Positions 20,998-31,876 of a stretch of DNA of 64,000 bases are shown piece by piece. The stretch covers positions 25,374,126-25,438,125 of the forward strand of contig OX328124.1 of NCBI GenBank assembly GCA_946811695.1. Reading direction: 5' to 3'. The notes below the pieces were generated by a model. That model was not told the origin of the DNA. It saw nothing but the letters and a program-made list of their open reading frames with translations, and searched no databases. How positions within the stretch are numbered: position 1 is the first letter of the stretch; every line of letters begins with the position of its first letter. A program made the position numbers and the translations under genes. The DNA comes from Gonocerus acuteangulatus. Its lineage: Eukaryota; Arthropoda; Insecta; Hemiptera; Coreidae.

Positions 20998-22980
20998 ACA
21001 AGGGGAGTATTCATAAGCGGGAGATGGTGGGTTCGATCCCCACTGGCGACAGGAATTTTCTCATCTCAGGGCTCGCTGAGAAAATTCCTGGCTGCACCCT
21101 GGATGTCGGCGCTAATGGCCAATAATTGTCGATGCGCCGATAGGGTCACCGATTTGGACCAATTTTTTTCTGGTGATTCTACATCGTATAACAGTCAACT
21201 CGTGTCCGAGCGTTCCGTCCAATGCGCCTTAGGAGCCGATAAATAAAATAAAATAGGTTGAAAGTGCTTTATTTTATATATCGAGTTTAGAAAATGATAT
21301 CGCCATGATTCTTTCACCAATTCATTTGTTTTATAGAGTAGATTAAAGGAAAACTATAATCGTTTAACAATAATTTATATTTCGTCAAATAAATTCAAAA
21401 ATATGCTTACGTTTTCAAGTAAACTAGTACATTTTTTTACACCAAAAATAATAACAGTTTTAAAATCAACACCCCAAGAAACCCTAATGTGCTGAATATG
21501 ACTGAAAACGAAAAATAATGATTTTTCCCAGTCTGGAAGAGACTACAAATTTGTAAGCGAAAAAGTAACGTGATGTTTTGAAATGCAATATCTCCCCTTG
21601 AGATAATCCGATTTTTAGGTCATTGAAATCTTTCAAAAGAAGAAAGACTCCTTTTTCTGAAAATATTCCCAAAGTTTGAATTTAGGGTTTTTTGAACGTG
21701 CTAAAAACGAATCTGACATCCGTTTTTAAATAAAAAATTGTTTTACATACTCGACTCTGTAGAGGTCATTATTCTGCCAAAACATTCCATATACCTACAT
21801 TTAAAAAGTTATACATCGTAAAAAAAAAATTTTATTTAAAAACGGATGTCAGATTCGTTTTTAGCACATTGAAATTTTGGGAGTATTACAATATGCTAAA
21901 AAATAAATTCAAATTTTGGGAATATTAAAAAAATAAAAAAAAAAGGTACCCTTTTTCAATGTGCTAAAAACGAATCTGACATCCGTTTTTAAATAACAAC
22001 ATTTTTTACATACTCGACTCTGTAGAAGTCATTATTATGCCCAAATATTCCATAAACCTACATTTAAAAAGTTATCGATTATGAAACAATTTTTGATTTA
22101 AAAACGGATGTCAGATTCGTTTTTAGCACATTGAAAAACCCCGAAATTCAAATTTTGGGAATATTGCAAAAAAAAAAAAAAAAAATGTATTTTAAATTTC
22201 GCTAAGGCGGGACCCTTAAGGTTTTGCTAAAGATTCAAGAATCCGGTCATATTTCAAAGAATATTTGCCCGATTCAAACCAAACTTGAAGGGTTGATAAA
22301 GGCCCTAATGTGAGACCCTTTCCAATCGGGGTGTTTCTACGTCTTCTGGGATTCACGTTATATGTATAAACGTTTACATTTTACTTTTATTTTGAGAATC
22401 ATTTTTTAAGATAATACAATAGTCATTTATATGATTAGAAAAAGGAGTCTTTCTTCTTTTGAAAGATTTCAATTACGTAAAAATCGAATTATCTTAAGGG
22501 GAGATATTGAATTTCAAAACGTCACGTTACTTTTTCACTTACAAATTTTTAGTGTCTTCCGGACTGGGAAAAATCATAATTTTTCCTTTTCAATCATATT
22601 CACCACATTAGGGTTTCTTGGGGTGTTGATTTTAAATCTGTTATTATTTTTGGTGTCAAAAAATGTATAATACCAGTTGACTTGAAAACGTAAGCATATT
22701 TTTGAATTCATTTGACAAAATATAAATTATTGTTAAACGATAACAGTTTTCCTTTAATCTACTCTATAAAACAAATGAATTGGTGAAAGAATCATGTCGA
22801 TATCATTTTCTAAACTCGATATATAAAATAAAGCACTTTCAACCTATTTTATTTTATTTCTCGGCTCCTAAGGCGCATTGGACGGAACGCTCGGACACGA
22901 GTTGACTATTATTCGATGTAGAATCACCAGAAAAAAAATTGGTCCAAATCGGTGACCCCATCGCTGTATACTCCCCTTGT
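20998..22980. mobile_element. Harbinger-like 2 kb palindromic DNA element
   Basis: Left end CAAGGGGAGTAT and right end ATACTCCCCTTG are inverted and flanked by TAA on both sides, the 3-bp TWA-type duplication of PIF/Harbinger transposons. Arms of ~600 bp (21141-21680 and 22435-22970) are reverse complements. The centre holds two tandem copies of a smaller hairpin with stem AAAAACGAATCTGACATCCG (21705-21870 and 21965-22135). No transposase is encoded. A SINE B copy is nested in the left end. Confidence 0.7.
21011..21138 (+). mobile_element. SINE family B fragment nested in a transposon end
   Basis: TCATAAGCGGGAGATGGTGG, B box GGTTCGATCCCC, then GAGAAAATTCCTGGCTGCAC and GATGTCGGCGCTAATGGCC match the 49083 copy. 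It lies between the left terminus CAAGGGGAGTAT and the next terminal segment of the surrounding element, so it arrived later. Confidence 0.75.
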
Positions 22981-22984
22981 AAGA

Positions 22985-23300
22985 ACTATTACATTTTTGT
23001 CTTGTATCACACTAGTATTTCTAAAGGGACTAACTAAAAAAAAAAACTCAACTGAAAATGTGTCACTCTTGCCTCTTTATGGGAATAGGATCCCCTGGTG
23101 TACAAGCTGTGTAGCTAGGTACAAACAGTTCTGATGGCTGATAAAAAGTCCAAATCTTCCTGTTTAGCTCTGGTACTTCGTCTTTTATGTGCGTTCCATG
23201 TGAGTGTGCTGTCTTGTCCCTGGTCCGAACTTAGTGCTATTCCGTTCATATCCCTAAAGCCATCAGTAAAGGAATAGAAGCATTTCAATAAATATAAAAT
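22985..23300. other. unassigned, slightly GC-richer
   Basis: A minus-strand frame (23290-23150) starts F-T-D-G-F-R-D-M-N-G-I-A, faintly like the start of an RNase H domain. Too short and uncertain to call. Confidence 0.2.
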
Positions 23301-23539
23301 TAAATCTCCAACAGAAATTGGATTTTAGGCGCAAAATCGGACACTATTACTTCATTATATTTTTCGCTGTCCAGACTATATACAATATTTTTCTCATTTT
23401 CATGCCCTGTTTTACTAAAATACTTATTTTGCTGTTAAATTCAATTAAAACACAAAACAATCAACAATTAAAATGTGAGGTGAACAGAGATATTAACTTG
23501 TTCAAAGATGAACTTTTGGGTACCTACATTAATCTTTAA

Positions 23540-24012
23540 AGTCCATTTTCTCAAAACTATGTTTCAAAATCTAGCGCTTTCAATTTCCATCCGATCAACT
23601 TCAAATTTTAATCTAATCTTTCCATTTATTGAGTTATTAGGATATTAAGACCGATTTTCGACGGATTTTGTTAATGTAAAATGAAGAATTGTTCACAGTT
23701 TTCGAAAAACTTAATATTTCTTAAAAATCCTACGTGCATTACTAGATTTTACTTTTCCCTATTAACATAATTTAAGTTTTTTGTTCTAGGTTAAAAATTG
23801 TCAACTGCAGACTATCGCCCGTGAAAAAGAGGGTTTCCGTTCGTCAGACCGCCATTTTGTTTTCGAAGAATTAAAACATTTTTTTGGTTACTTTAACATC
23901 CCATATAAAACTTTTTAACACAAAGGATTGAAAAATATAGATTTATTTGTTATGCATAAATTGGAGAAAATAACTTTGATTCTGACCACACAATGTAGTA
24001 TTGCCCTTTAAC
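23540..24012. repeat. interspersed repeat X, uninterrupted copy
   Basis: Matches 26310-26660 plus 27583-27780 (GATCAACTTCAAATTTTAA, CGATTTTCGACGGATTT, AGAGGGTTTCCGTTCGTCAG, CTTTAACATCCCA, CACAATGTA.TATT). The second copy is split by the mariner remnant. Confidence 0.75.
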
Positions 24013-24060
24013 TTTTTTTTTTTTTTGTGTGTTAACGCTTTATAGCGATTTACATCTTAC

Positions 24061-24063
<3 letters not shown>

Positions 24064-24135
<72 letters not shown>

Positions 24136-24215
24136 TATATATGTATATATATACACATATATATGTATATATATACACATATATATGTATATATGTGTGT
24201 ATATATATATTACAT
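24064..24215. repeat. (AT)n-(CA)n compound microsatellite
   Basis: Alternating AT, then (CA)11, then TATATATGTATATA blocks. The 116-codon frame over it is an artefact. Confidence 0.95.
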
Positions 24216-24699
24216 TATTGTCTACATGTTTACATTGTGTATATGTTACCTATTACATTGTATTATGTTACGTTATTGTCTATATATTTATATCGTTTAT
24301 ATATTATTACATTATATTAAATTACATAATTGTCTATACTTACATAATGTTTATATTATTACATTATATTACGATATAGTCTATATATGTGCATTCTGTA
24401 TTCTAAGGCCTAATATAATTATTATTATAATTACACAGTAAATACTATATACATATACAGTTATGTTAATTAGTACATACGTACAATTCTAGGAATTTCA
24501 ATTATACATATAAATCTAATTATACAGCCAACTGATCTAATTCACGGTTAGTTGTGCATCATCAAAGCAATGCCGAAAATTAAGCTAATTTTAGAAATGA
24601 TGCAATCAGTTGGAAGAAAATATAGATCTTTCTCCCCTCTTTTCTTTCTCCTTCTCCTTTTGGAAGAGCTGTTTAATATTAATTACCACCTTAATGTTA

Positions 24700-25075
24700 A
24701 TTTTGTCAAATATGTTGGTGTCTTTTTGGTGTGAGAGTATCTTGTCAATATGATGGCTGTCATCTCCAAGGAGTTCTGTCATGTTTTAGGTGTGAGAGTA
24801 TCTTGTCAATATGAGGGCTGCCATCTCCAAGGAGTTCTGTCATGTTTTAGGTGTGAGAGTATCTTGTCAATATGATGGCTGTCATCTCCAAGGAGTTCTG
24901 TCATGTTTTAGGTGTGAGAGTATCTTGTCAATATGATGGCTGCCATCTCCAAGGAGTTCTGTCATGTTTTAGGTGTGAGAGTATCTTGTCAATATGATGG
25001 CTGTCATCTCCAAGGAGTTCTGTCATGTCGTAAGGAATGTCCAAATTGAGTGATGATGATTAACAGTCACGACCT
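24700..25075 (-). pseudogene. I-like ORF2 end with internal 61-bp tandem expansion
   Basis: Minus strand: D-C.., N-L-D-I-P-Y-D-M-T-E-L-L-G-D-D-S-H-H-I-D-K-I-L-S-H, then after the array N-I-F-D-K-I-N. This is the family's C-terminus. The segment encoding D-M-T-E..I-L-S-H has been multiplied five times; 61 bp is not a multiple of three, so each unit shifts frame and the ORF is destroyed. Confidence 0.75.
24731..25028. repeat. 61-bp minisatellite, five units
   Basis: Units start at 24731, 24792, 24853, 24914 and 24975 with GTGAGAGTATCTTGTCAATA. They differ by only one or two bases (ATGATGG/ATGAGGG, CTGTCAT/CTGCCAT). Each unit is antisense I-element coding sequence. Confidence 0.95.
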
Positions 25076-25467
25076 TTTAACTTTTAACAAATTTTTGGGC
25101 CACAACATGACGAAGGTTGCCCAAACCTTCCTAAATGATCTTTCATTAAAAGCAGAGTCTCTCTACAAGAATGAAATTTAGAAGCTACCAGTAATATGAA
25201 GAGATATTGTAGATGGTAAAGACCAATATAGAATCGATTAAAATGTTAAATTGTGTGCTATTTACAGGATTCAAAAATTGCCCAAAAACCGTTCGGACTT
25301 TCTGACCGATTCCATACTGCGTATCCCCAAACCCGTATTGATGGAATCGAATCACCTTAAAGTTCTCTATAAAATTTGACTTCCCTCTACGAGTCCTGTA
25401 TATTATAATACGGATTAAGCCAGTGTTAGTTCGAACCTAGTATCACACGGCAAGCGTTATTATTTCA

Positions 25468-25912
25468 TCTTCCTCTCTGCAATTTGCTTAACACTTAGAA
25501 GCATAGATGCTCTTCGCTTTATATGCGGAGCATTCCATGCAGTCATCTTTTTCGTACATTGCCACCGCGGATGCGCGAACGCCAGCAGACACTTTTTTGC
25601 TAATATTAACTGTTAAGAATAACTCTAAGACCAGATGGAATTTTTTCCCGCAAATATTATTTAAAGTTTCTTCACCCTTGGTTTTAGGTAAGTATTTTTA
25701 AACATTAACACTATCTCTCTTGCTACACCTGTCAAGACTTCTCTGTGTAAAAGAGGCATCATTAGTTGTTATCAGTGGTTCACGTAAAGTGCAGTTTATT
25801 AAATGGCTTTGTAAATGCAGAAGGAGGGAGAGTAATATTTGATCTTCCTCTCTGCAATTTGCTTAACACTTAGGAGCATAGATGCTCTTCGCTTTAGATG
25901 CGGAGCATTATC
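25468..25912 (+). repeat. duplicated I-like 3' end flanking a 300-bp repeat
   Basis: A ~65-bp I-like 3' end (TCTTCCTCTCTGCAATTTGC.. hairpin ATGCTC..GAGCAT) occurs at 25468-25538 and 25847-25910. Between them is a ~300-bp segment also present at 33805-34095 (CGCGAACGCCAGCAGACAC). The second copy ends in TAAATAAATAAA. Confidence 0.7.
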
Positions 25913-26309
25913 AATAAATAAATAAAACACTTAGGAGTAATACTACCTTGTAAATTTTTTTCCTAAATTTTTTTTCATGGGCTAAAATTCTTCCTTAACT
26001 AATCAAACATGATATCCAAGAGTGTTTTTGTGAAGAATTTTTTTTTTAATGGGCAAAAACTACTATTTTCCATGTGAAGTCCCGATGCCGAGTGAAAGCG
26101 GCGCTGATTTCAATATAATTTTTTGAGTGAGCTTCGATTGGTCCCTATTTAATCATTTTTTTTTTTTTTTATTTTTTTTTTGTCTTCCTTCAATAAATTA
26201 CAAAATTAAAACCCATTTTTTTATTTTATCTTTAGTACAAGAAAGTATAAAAATAAAAAAAAAATTAAATAGGAAAAAATTAACATTACAGAACATTAAA
26301 CATTAAAGT

Positions 26310-26654
26310 CGTTTTCTAAAAACCATGTTTTTCAAATCGAGCAATACTCTGGCGGTTTCAATTTTTTCCCGATCAACTTCAAATTTTAACTGCAGCTTCC
26401 TAATTATATTTTCTAGAAAAGCACGTAGAATTTTTTCGATTCATAGAATTATAACGATTTTCGACGGATTTTTTTAACAGAAAATAAATAATTGTTCACC
26501 ATTTTCGAAAAAATTAATATTTCTTTAAAATCCTACGTACCTTTCTAGATCTAACCCTCTTCTTTCAAAATAATTTTATTTTTTCCTTCAAGCTTAAAAA
26601 TTGCCCCCTGCAGACTGTGAAAAAAGAGGGTTTCCGTTCGTCAGACAGAGCGCC

Positions 26655-26660
<6 letters not shown>
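26310..26660. repeat. repeat X, left half
   Basis: Homologous to 23560-23870. It is cut after AGCGCCGCCATTTT, where a long T run (26660-26704) and the mariner remnant begin. The right half resumes at 27583. Confidence 0.7.
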
Positions 26661-26705
<45 letters not shown>

Positions 26706-26879
26706 AGACTTGAAACATTGCATCGTAATTCCTCTCTTATTTTCATTCGGGAGCTAAGAATTGTAATAAGAAGTTCTTGTTTGATCCCTTGTGAATCATT
26801 TGGTAACCAGCATGCCCTCTATCCGGACTCGGTACTTCTATAGCTCCCCTTTGTTCACAATGACACTACAGTACGGAAT

Positions 26880-27580
26880 TATCATAATTTCGCTTTATTT
26901 TTGGAAACGGTAGTTTTCAGCAACTGAAGGCATTCGTTTAGAGGTTGAATTTGTGGACGATGACTCTTTGAATGAAAGGACAATGAGAAGTTGGTACCAA
27001 AAATTTAGTAAAGGTGATTTGAGCCTTGAAAAGAAATCTGTAATGGGGCGTGTTTCAGTAGTCAACCAGAACGCTCTGCGCACTGCTATTGAAGCCGATC
27101 CTACAAAATGCAATTCTGAGAGGTTACATTCAGTACAACTGCTGAGAATTCACGATTTTTTGGTTCAGCGGTATCCAGGTTTAGTCAACAGAAAGCAAGT
27201 CTTGTTTTTACAAGATAATGTCAGACCCCACACCTCTCGCCTTAGAAGCCAAAACTACCAGATTTGGATGGAATCGAGCTTCTCCCTCACCCATCATGTA
27301 GTCCAGACCTAGCTCCATCAGGCTAGCACCTGTCATGATCAATGGCTCATTTTCTTCGTAGAAAAACATTCAACAACTTGAATAATGTTGAAAATGGCGT
27401 TCGTGAGTTCTTTGATTCTAAACCCAAAGAGTGTTACCATCAAGGATTTCAACAGCTGGCTTCCAGAAGGCCACAAACCATAGAACACTATGGTATATAT
27501 TTTGATTATTAAAAACCTTGTACGTAGAAGAAAAATAAACTTTTATTTTTACCTATAAAACGGTCATTTTTTTTTACTCA
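26880..27580 (+). pseudogene. mariner transposase remnant
   Basis: The N-terminal helix-turn-helix region is readable (E-R-T-M-R-S-W-Y-Q-K-F-S-K-G-D-L-S-L..G-R). The middle, with the first catalytic Asp, is deleted. Then L-F-L-Q-D-N-V-R-P-H-T (second catalytic Asp), and after a frameshift S-P-D-L-A-P-S and the C-terminus F-N-N-L..V-E-N-G-V-R-E-F-F..H-Y-G-I-Y-F-D-Y ending at TAA 27511-27513. Mariner moves by cut-and-paste into TA sites; this copy is about two thirds of normal length, frameshifted and inactive. Confidence 0.8.
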
Positions 27581-27582
27581 CC

Positions 27583-27780
27583 CCATTACTTTAACATCCC
27601 AAATAAGATGTTTGATATAAAGAATTGAAAAATATTGATTAATTTGTTACCTATTTATAAATTTAAGAAAATTACTTTCATCCTTCGGAACATCAATTTC
27701 CACCATCCAGCAATCTCCAACAATACTTTGATTTTGATCGCACAATGTAATATTACCCCTTAACGGAGCTTACAAATTTA
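27583..27780. repeat. repeat X, right half
   Basis: Continues the match to 23890-24012 after the mariner insertion, with a ~45-bp addition (CCACCATCCAGCAATCTCC). Confidence 0.65.
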
Positions 27781-27961
27781 AGGTTTAGAAAAATAGGCCG
27801 ATTGATCTAAAGAAGGCTACGCGGCCTGATAAAGACCTCTGGGCGACTATTTCAGTAAGTAGGAGACCCGGATTGTGGTTGCATGAAATAGTACACGATT
27901 AGTTGCCCCACCTCATCGTCACCTCGGTATTCCACATCGACCGCTAAGTCTTTGTTTTCAG

Positions 27962-28073
27962 CGACGATTTGCGTCAATGGTTAGGAGGGCCAATCGGCCA
28001 ATCGTCACTGGACCGGAGCGGCATCTGTCTTCTCTCGGTGGTCAACAAGTCGTCGCGTGGCTACACTTTATAA
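27962..28073 (+). CDS. possible short terminal exon, unknown
   Basis: CTTTGTTTTCAG (AG at 27960-27961) is a good 3' splice site. The following frame runs 36 codons (D-D-L-R-Q-W-L-G-G..S-R-G-Y-T-L) to TAA at 28071-28073 in a GC-rich island. No family recognised; it could equally be repeat DNA. Confidence 0.2.
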
Positions 28074-28120
28074 ACAAGGCTTCAGCTCGTTAGCTCAATC
28101 GCGATTTAATTTTTCACGTC

Positions 28121-28121
<1 letters not shown>

Positions 28122-28189
<68 letters not shown>
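28122..28189. repeat. (AT)n microsatellite
   Basis: About 68 bases of TA repeat directly at the left edge of the next palindrome. Confidence 0.95.
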
Positions 28190-28190
<1 letters not shown>

Positions 28191-28258
28191 TTTTTTATCC
28201 TAGGAGGCATGGAGTCATTAAAGCAGTCTTCCTTTATTACACCACTTTATTTATTGGG

Positions 28259-28302
28259 CCCGACATGTTTCGTGCATCTCTTCTTCGCACCTCTTCAGGG
28301 GT
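28259..28302 (-). ncRNA. hammerhead-like motif, left arm
   Basis: Mirror of 28382-28428: minus-strand CUGAAGA (28298-28292), GUGCG/UGCAC stem, GAAAC, AUGUC. Confidence 0.5.
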
Positions 28303-28381
28303 ACTTCTACAACAAAATATAATTTTTTTGAACATCCACACAAACCTTTTTTTAAAAAAGAAATTATATTTTGTTGTAGAA

Positions 28382-28428
28382 GTCCCCTGAAGAGGTGCGA
28401 AGAAAAGATGCACGAAACATGTCGGGCC
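28382..28428 (+). ncRNA. hammerhead-like motif, right arm
   Basis: CUGAAGA at 28387-28393, an extra G, stem II GUGCG/UGCAC (28395-28399 with 28409-28413), GAAA, ACAUGU and C28423 at the cleavage position, giving the preferred GUC triplet. Stem I CCC/GGG. AATAAATAAAG follows. Confidence 0.55.
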
Positions 28429-28527
28429 CAATAAATAAAGTGGTGTAATAAAGGAAGACTGCTTTAATGACCCCATGCCTCCTAGGATAAAAAAGAATTT
28501 TGATATTTTGGGTCATCTATAAGAATA

Positions 28528-28529
<2 letters not shown>

Positions 28530-28589
<60 letters not shown>

Positions 28590-28605
28590 TTATATATATG
28601 TAGAT
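28530..28605. repeat. (AT)n microsatellite
   Basis: TA repeat with TATTTATA interruptions. Confidence 0.95.
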
Positions 28606-28614
28606 CCTAAGTTG

Positions 28615-29197
28615 AGAACTAACGTTCCAGGTAGTTGGTAACCGCTTATTTAGTCTTCAATTATTTTATATTTTACATAACGTTTCGTAACCTTTCGGCT
28701 ATAAGCCATTTTCAATCCAATTATCTCTGAAATACAATTAATTATACTGGTTAGGATATGAAGTTAAAATATAAACAAATAATAAACATAAAAATTACTG
28801 TATACTAATGTATCAACAACTGACCTGTATGATTTTGCATTATTTTTTTTATAAATTATAATCTTCAGATTATGTGCTTGTAAATTTGATATTATTTAGT
28901 TTGAGGAGGCAATGTCATTTTTTAAAATTGTATGGTTCGTGCCTGGAAATTAATGAATATTCATATAGAAATATTTGGTTAAAAGAATTTTATAGTTAAA
29001 ATTAATATGGATGATGTTATACCTCTATTATTACATGGATGATATTATTATTACCTCAATTATTGCCTAATATTTTATATATTTGAGTCTGCTTCTGTAA
29101 GGGAGGACTAGATGTGCAAGACTGAGGGTTAATAATAATATAAAATATAAAATAATTGAAGACTAAATAAGCTGTTACCAACTACCTAGAACTACAT

Positions 29198-29200
<3 letters not shown>
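28615..29200. mobile_element. foldback element with degenerate hammerhead-like motif
   Basis: 28625-28678 (AGGTAGTTGGTAACCGCTTA..) is inverted at 29139-29190 (TAAGCTGTTACCAACTACCT). On minus near 28720-28680 a degenerate UUGAAAAUGGCUUAUAGCC..GAAACG remains. The right side runs into (AT)n. Confidence 0.5.
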
Positions 29201-29250
<50 letters not shown>

Positions 29251-29255
<5 letters not shown>

Positions 29256-30500
29256 GGTGTTCAAAACTCGATTGACACGCCCCTTTTTTCCCACAATTTT
29301 TGAAATTTAAAAACGAAACTTCGTGGGTCTTAACGTGGTCGAATGTACTTTCATTGGACCTAATGCACGACCTCTCAACTTTCTCCAGAGATCCTAACTC
29401 TGGAATCTCCAATGGAATGGGGTTATTTTTATGACGGATTATTGTAGAGAATTGAATTTTATGTCGATTTTATATATGTCATTTTTTCGCTAAAGCGCAC
29501 CAATGAGTAACAAATTGCCAAAAACCGATAAAACCCTTGTTTTTCGTCACTTTTCTGCCAATAACGTAGAAAGTATGCCCATAATGAAAAACGTAGTTGA
29601 TGTAAACGTTGTAGAGGATTAAATTTACTTTCCAAAAAGTACCTCTTATTTTAAAAAAAAAATCATTGAAATCGCTTAAGATTTGGAGGCTGTCGCCTTT
29701 TCGGAACACGAAAAGTAGTTTGGCCCCACTGTGCGGCGGCAGGAATTTCCTTATCCCACGGCTCGTTGGGAAAATTCCTCACTGCACCCTGGATGTCGGT
29801 ACTAATGGCCTAGATGTCAAGGTGCCGTAAAAAACAAAAAAAAATCGCCCAACACAAAAATAACTACTATGAAATTCTTATCATTAGGTGAGTTCTATTG
29901 CTTTAAATAAATTATTTTAATGCCTTTATAAAGTAATTGAGTTAGACTTTTTTCTTCAAACGTTCTTAAATCCTGAACTAGGTGGAGCAAAAATAATTTA
30001 GGAAATGTTTATTAAGTTTTACTGAGGCGTAGATCACGTTGATAATAAACGTTTCTGAAAACTTCAAAAACAAAAGTGTGTTTTGCTCCATTCCTATTAA
30101 CATTTTAGGCATTTAAAGGTACTTTTTGGAAAGTAAATTTAATCCTCTACAACGTTTACATATACTACTTTTTTCATTACGGGCATACTTTCTACGTTAT
30201 TGGCAGAAAAGTGACGAAAAACAAGGGTTTTAAACAAGGGTTTTTGGCAATTTGTTACTCATTGGTCCGCTTTAGCGAAAAAATGACATTCTCAACAATA
30301 TTCCGTCATAAAAATAACCCCTTTCCATTGGAGATTCCAGAGTTAGGGTCTCTGGAGAAGAACTGGAGAAAGTTCAGGGGTCGTGCAGTAGGTCTAATGA
30401 ATGTTCATTCGACCTCGTTAAGACCCACCAAGTTTCGTTTTTAAATTTCAAAAATTGTGGGAAAAAAGGGGGGTGTCAATCGAGTTTTGAACACCCTGTA
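29251..30500. mobile_element. foldback DNA element ending TACAGGGTGT
   Basis: Left arm 29251-29640 (TACAGGGTGTTCAAAACTCG) and right arm 30118-30500 (CGAGTTTTGAACACCCTGTA) are inverted. Both ends sit inside (TA)n, so a TA target is likely. A 3' piece of SINE B lies in the middle. Related TACAGGGTG ends are at 35576/36525 and 50730. Confidence 0.75.
29738..29850 (+). mobile_element. SINE family B, 3' part
   Basis: GGGAAAATTCCTCACTGCAC, GATGTCGGTACTAATGGCC and a GTGCCGTAAAAAAC tail match other family B copies; the tRNA-like head is missing. Confidence 0.65.
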
Positions 30501-30519
30501 TATATATATATATACATAT

Positions 30520-30974
30520 AAAGGGTCTATCGCAAGTTAATGACAATCCTTCAGGGGGTGAAACTAGACAAAAAATGTAGTTCAACACCACCAACCACAC
30601 ATTTCTATCTCACTCCGTTCCAGAAATATGTCTTTCTAAAGGTTCTTTAGAGAAACCCGTGTTTTTTTATAGTACAACTCCGATTTTCTCTGCTTGTACA
30701 CATTCATTACATTTCTAAAATCAGCATTAAATTTGCATTAAGGGTAATGCACATTACTTGTTCACCATTTTCTCATTCAGACACTAGTATCAATCCCAAA
30801 AGTAGAAATCAATAATAGCTTCCGAATAGCGACAACATTTCGAAAATCACTATTCTTCCAAAATAAATCCTGCAGACTGCCGAATCTCACAAAAGTTGTA
30901 AAATTTAATGAGCTTTTTAACGGTATACCCACTCAGAAGTGAGATTACCTCTCAATTTCATAATGTAATTGAAA
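30520..30974. other. unassigned sequence
   Basis: Begins with a Tc1/MITE-like CTATCGCAAGTTAATGACAA; no partner end, frame or homology to other parts of the window was found. Confidence 0.35.
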
Positions 30975-31708
30975 CCCCAAAAAAACATAAATGTGAAATA
31001 GAGGCCAAGTTCCTGCCACCACAAAGAAACACTCCCTTCCTCAAAAATATCCCCTCCTAAAACCCCCCAAAAACGCCTTACCATTCTACACTCCAAAAAA
31101 GTAGTATGGGTTGGTGTATTAATTCAACCAAAAATATTTGCCAATACAAGAGATGATACAAGAAAGAAATGGCCAAGTTCATTACTTGGAAGACCTCATA
31201 GTTACTTACTAAGAACAGTAAAGACACTTCAACTCACCTTTAAAAACAACAATAAAAATACTTATATCCAGTTACTAAAATATCACTTTCCTCAACCAGG
31301 TATATTCTTAAACTTGGCAATGTTTTTTTTGTGCCGAAATTATCTTTAGATAAAAACTAAACATTGCCAAGTTTAAGAATATACCTGGTTGAGGAAAGTG
31401 ATATTTTAGTAACTGGATATAAGTATTTTTATTGTTGTTTTTAAAGGTCAGTTGAAGTGTCTTTACTGTTCTTAGTAAGTAACTATGAGGTCTTCCAAGT
31501 AATGAACTTGGCCATTTCTTTCTTGTATCATCTCTTGTATTGGCAAATATTTTTGGTTGAATTAATACACCAACCCATACTACTTTTTTGGAGTGTAGAA
31601 TGGTAAGGCGTTTTTGGGGGGTTTTAGGAGGGGATATTTTTGAGGAAGGGAGTGTTTCTTTGTGGTGGCAGGAACTTGGCCTCTATTTCACATTTATGTT
31701 TTTTTGGG
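30975..31708. repeat. giant palindrome inside copy B, loop inverted
   Basis: Arms 30975-31327 and 31363-31708. The loop reads TTTTTGTGCCGAAATTATCT..TAAAAACTA, the reverse complement of the loop in copy A while the outer flanks keep the same orientation. Confidence 0.9.
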
Positions 31709-31876
31709 GATCTCATTGCTTTTTTCTAAGTATTAAATAGAATTTAGTTGCCGCATACCTACTGGCTTTTGTACTTCATATAAAACCAGGGTCTTTGGAT
31801 TCTGCATAAGGTTCTCCATACTGCTTGATATTTGATACCAATAATCAACCTACATACATCTAATCACTAGACTAGA

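Larger units (their letters stand above)
28189..28535. mobile_element. palindromic element with two hammerhead-like motifs
   Basis: Arms 28189-28332 and 28360-28498 (TTCTTTTTTATCCTAGGAGG and mirror) are reverse complements. A one-sided ~35-nt tail follows the right arm and both sides abut (AT)n, so the duplication of the target is hidden in the repeat. Layout matches 10219-11050 and 38073-38449. Confidence 0.65.

Noticed and set aside
24029..24441. Overlapping 116- and 92-codon ORFs
   Set aside because: Low-complexity TA/CA and TATTACAT-rich sequence.
26601..26843. Phe-rich 80-codon ORF
   Set aside because: Created by the long T run at the mariner junction.
28055..28110. TATA box promoter (TTTATAAACAAGG)
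   Set aside because: The nearest initiator-like TCAG is only ~13 bp downstream; it is more simply read as the end of an open frame.
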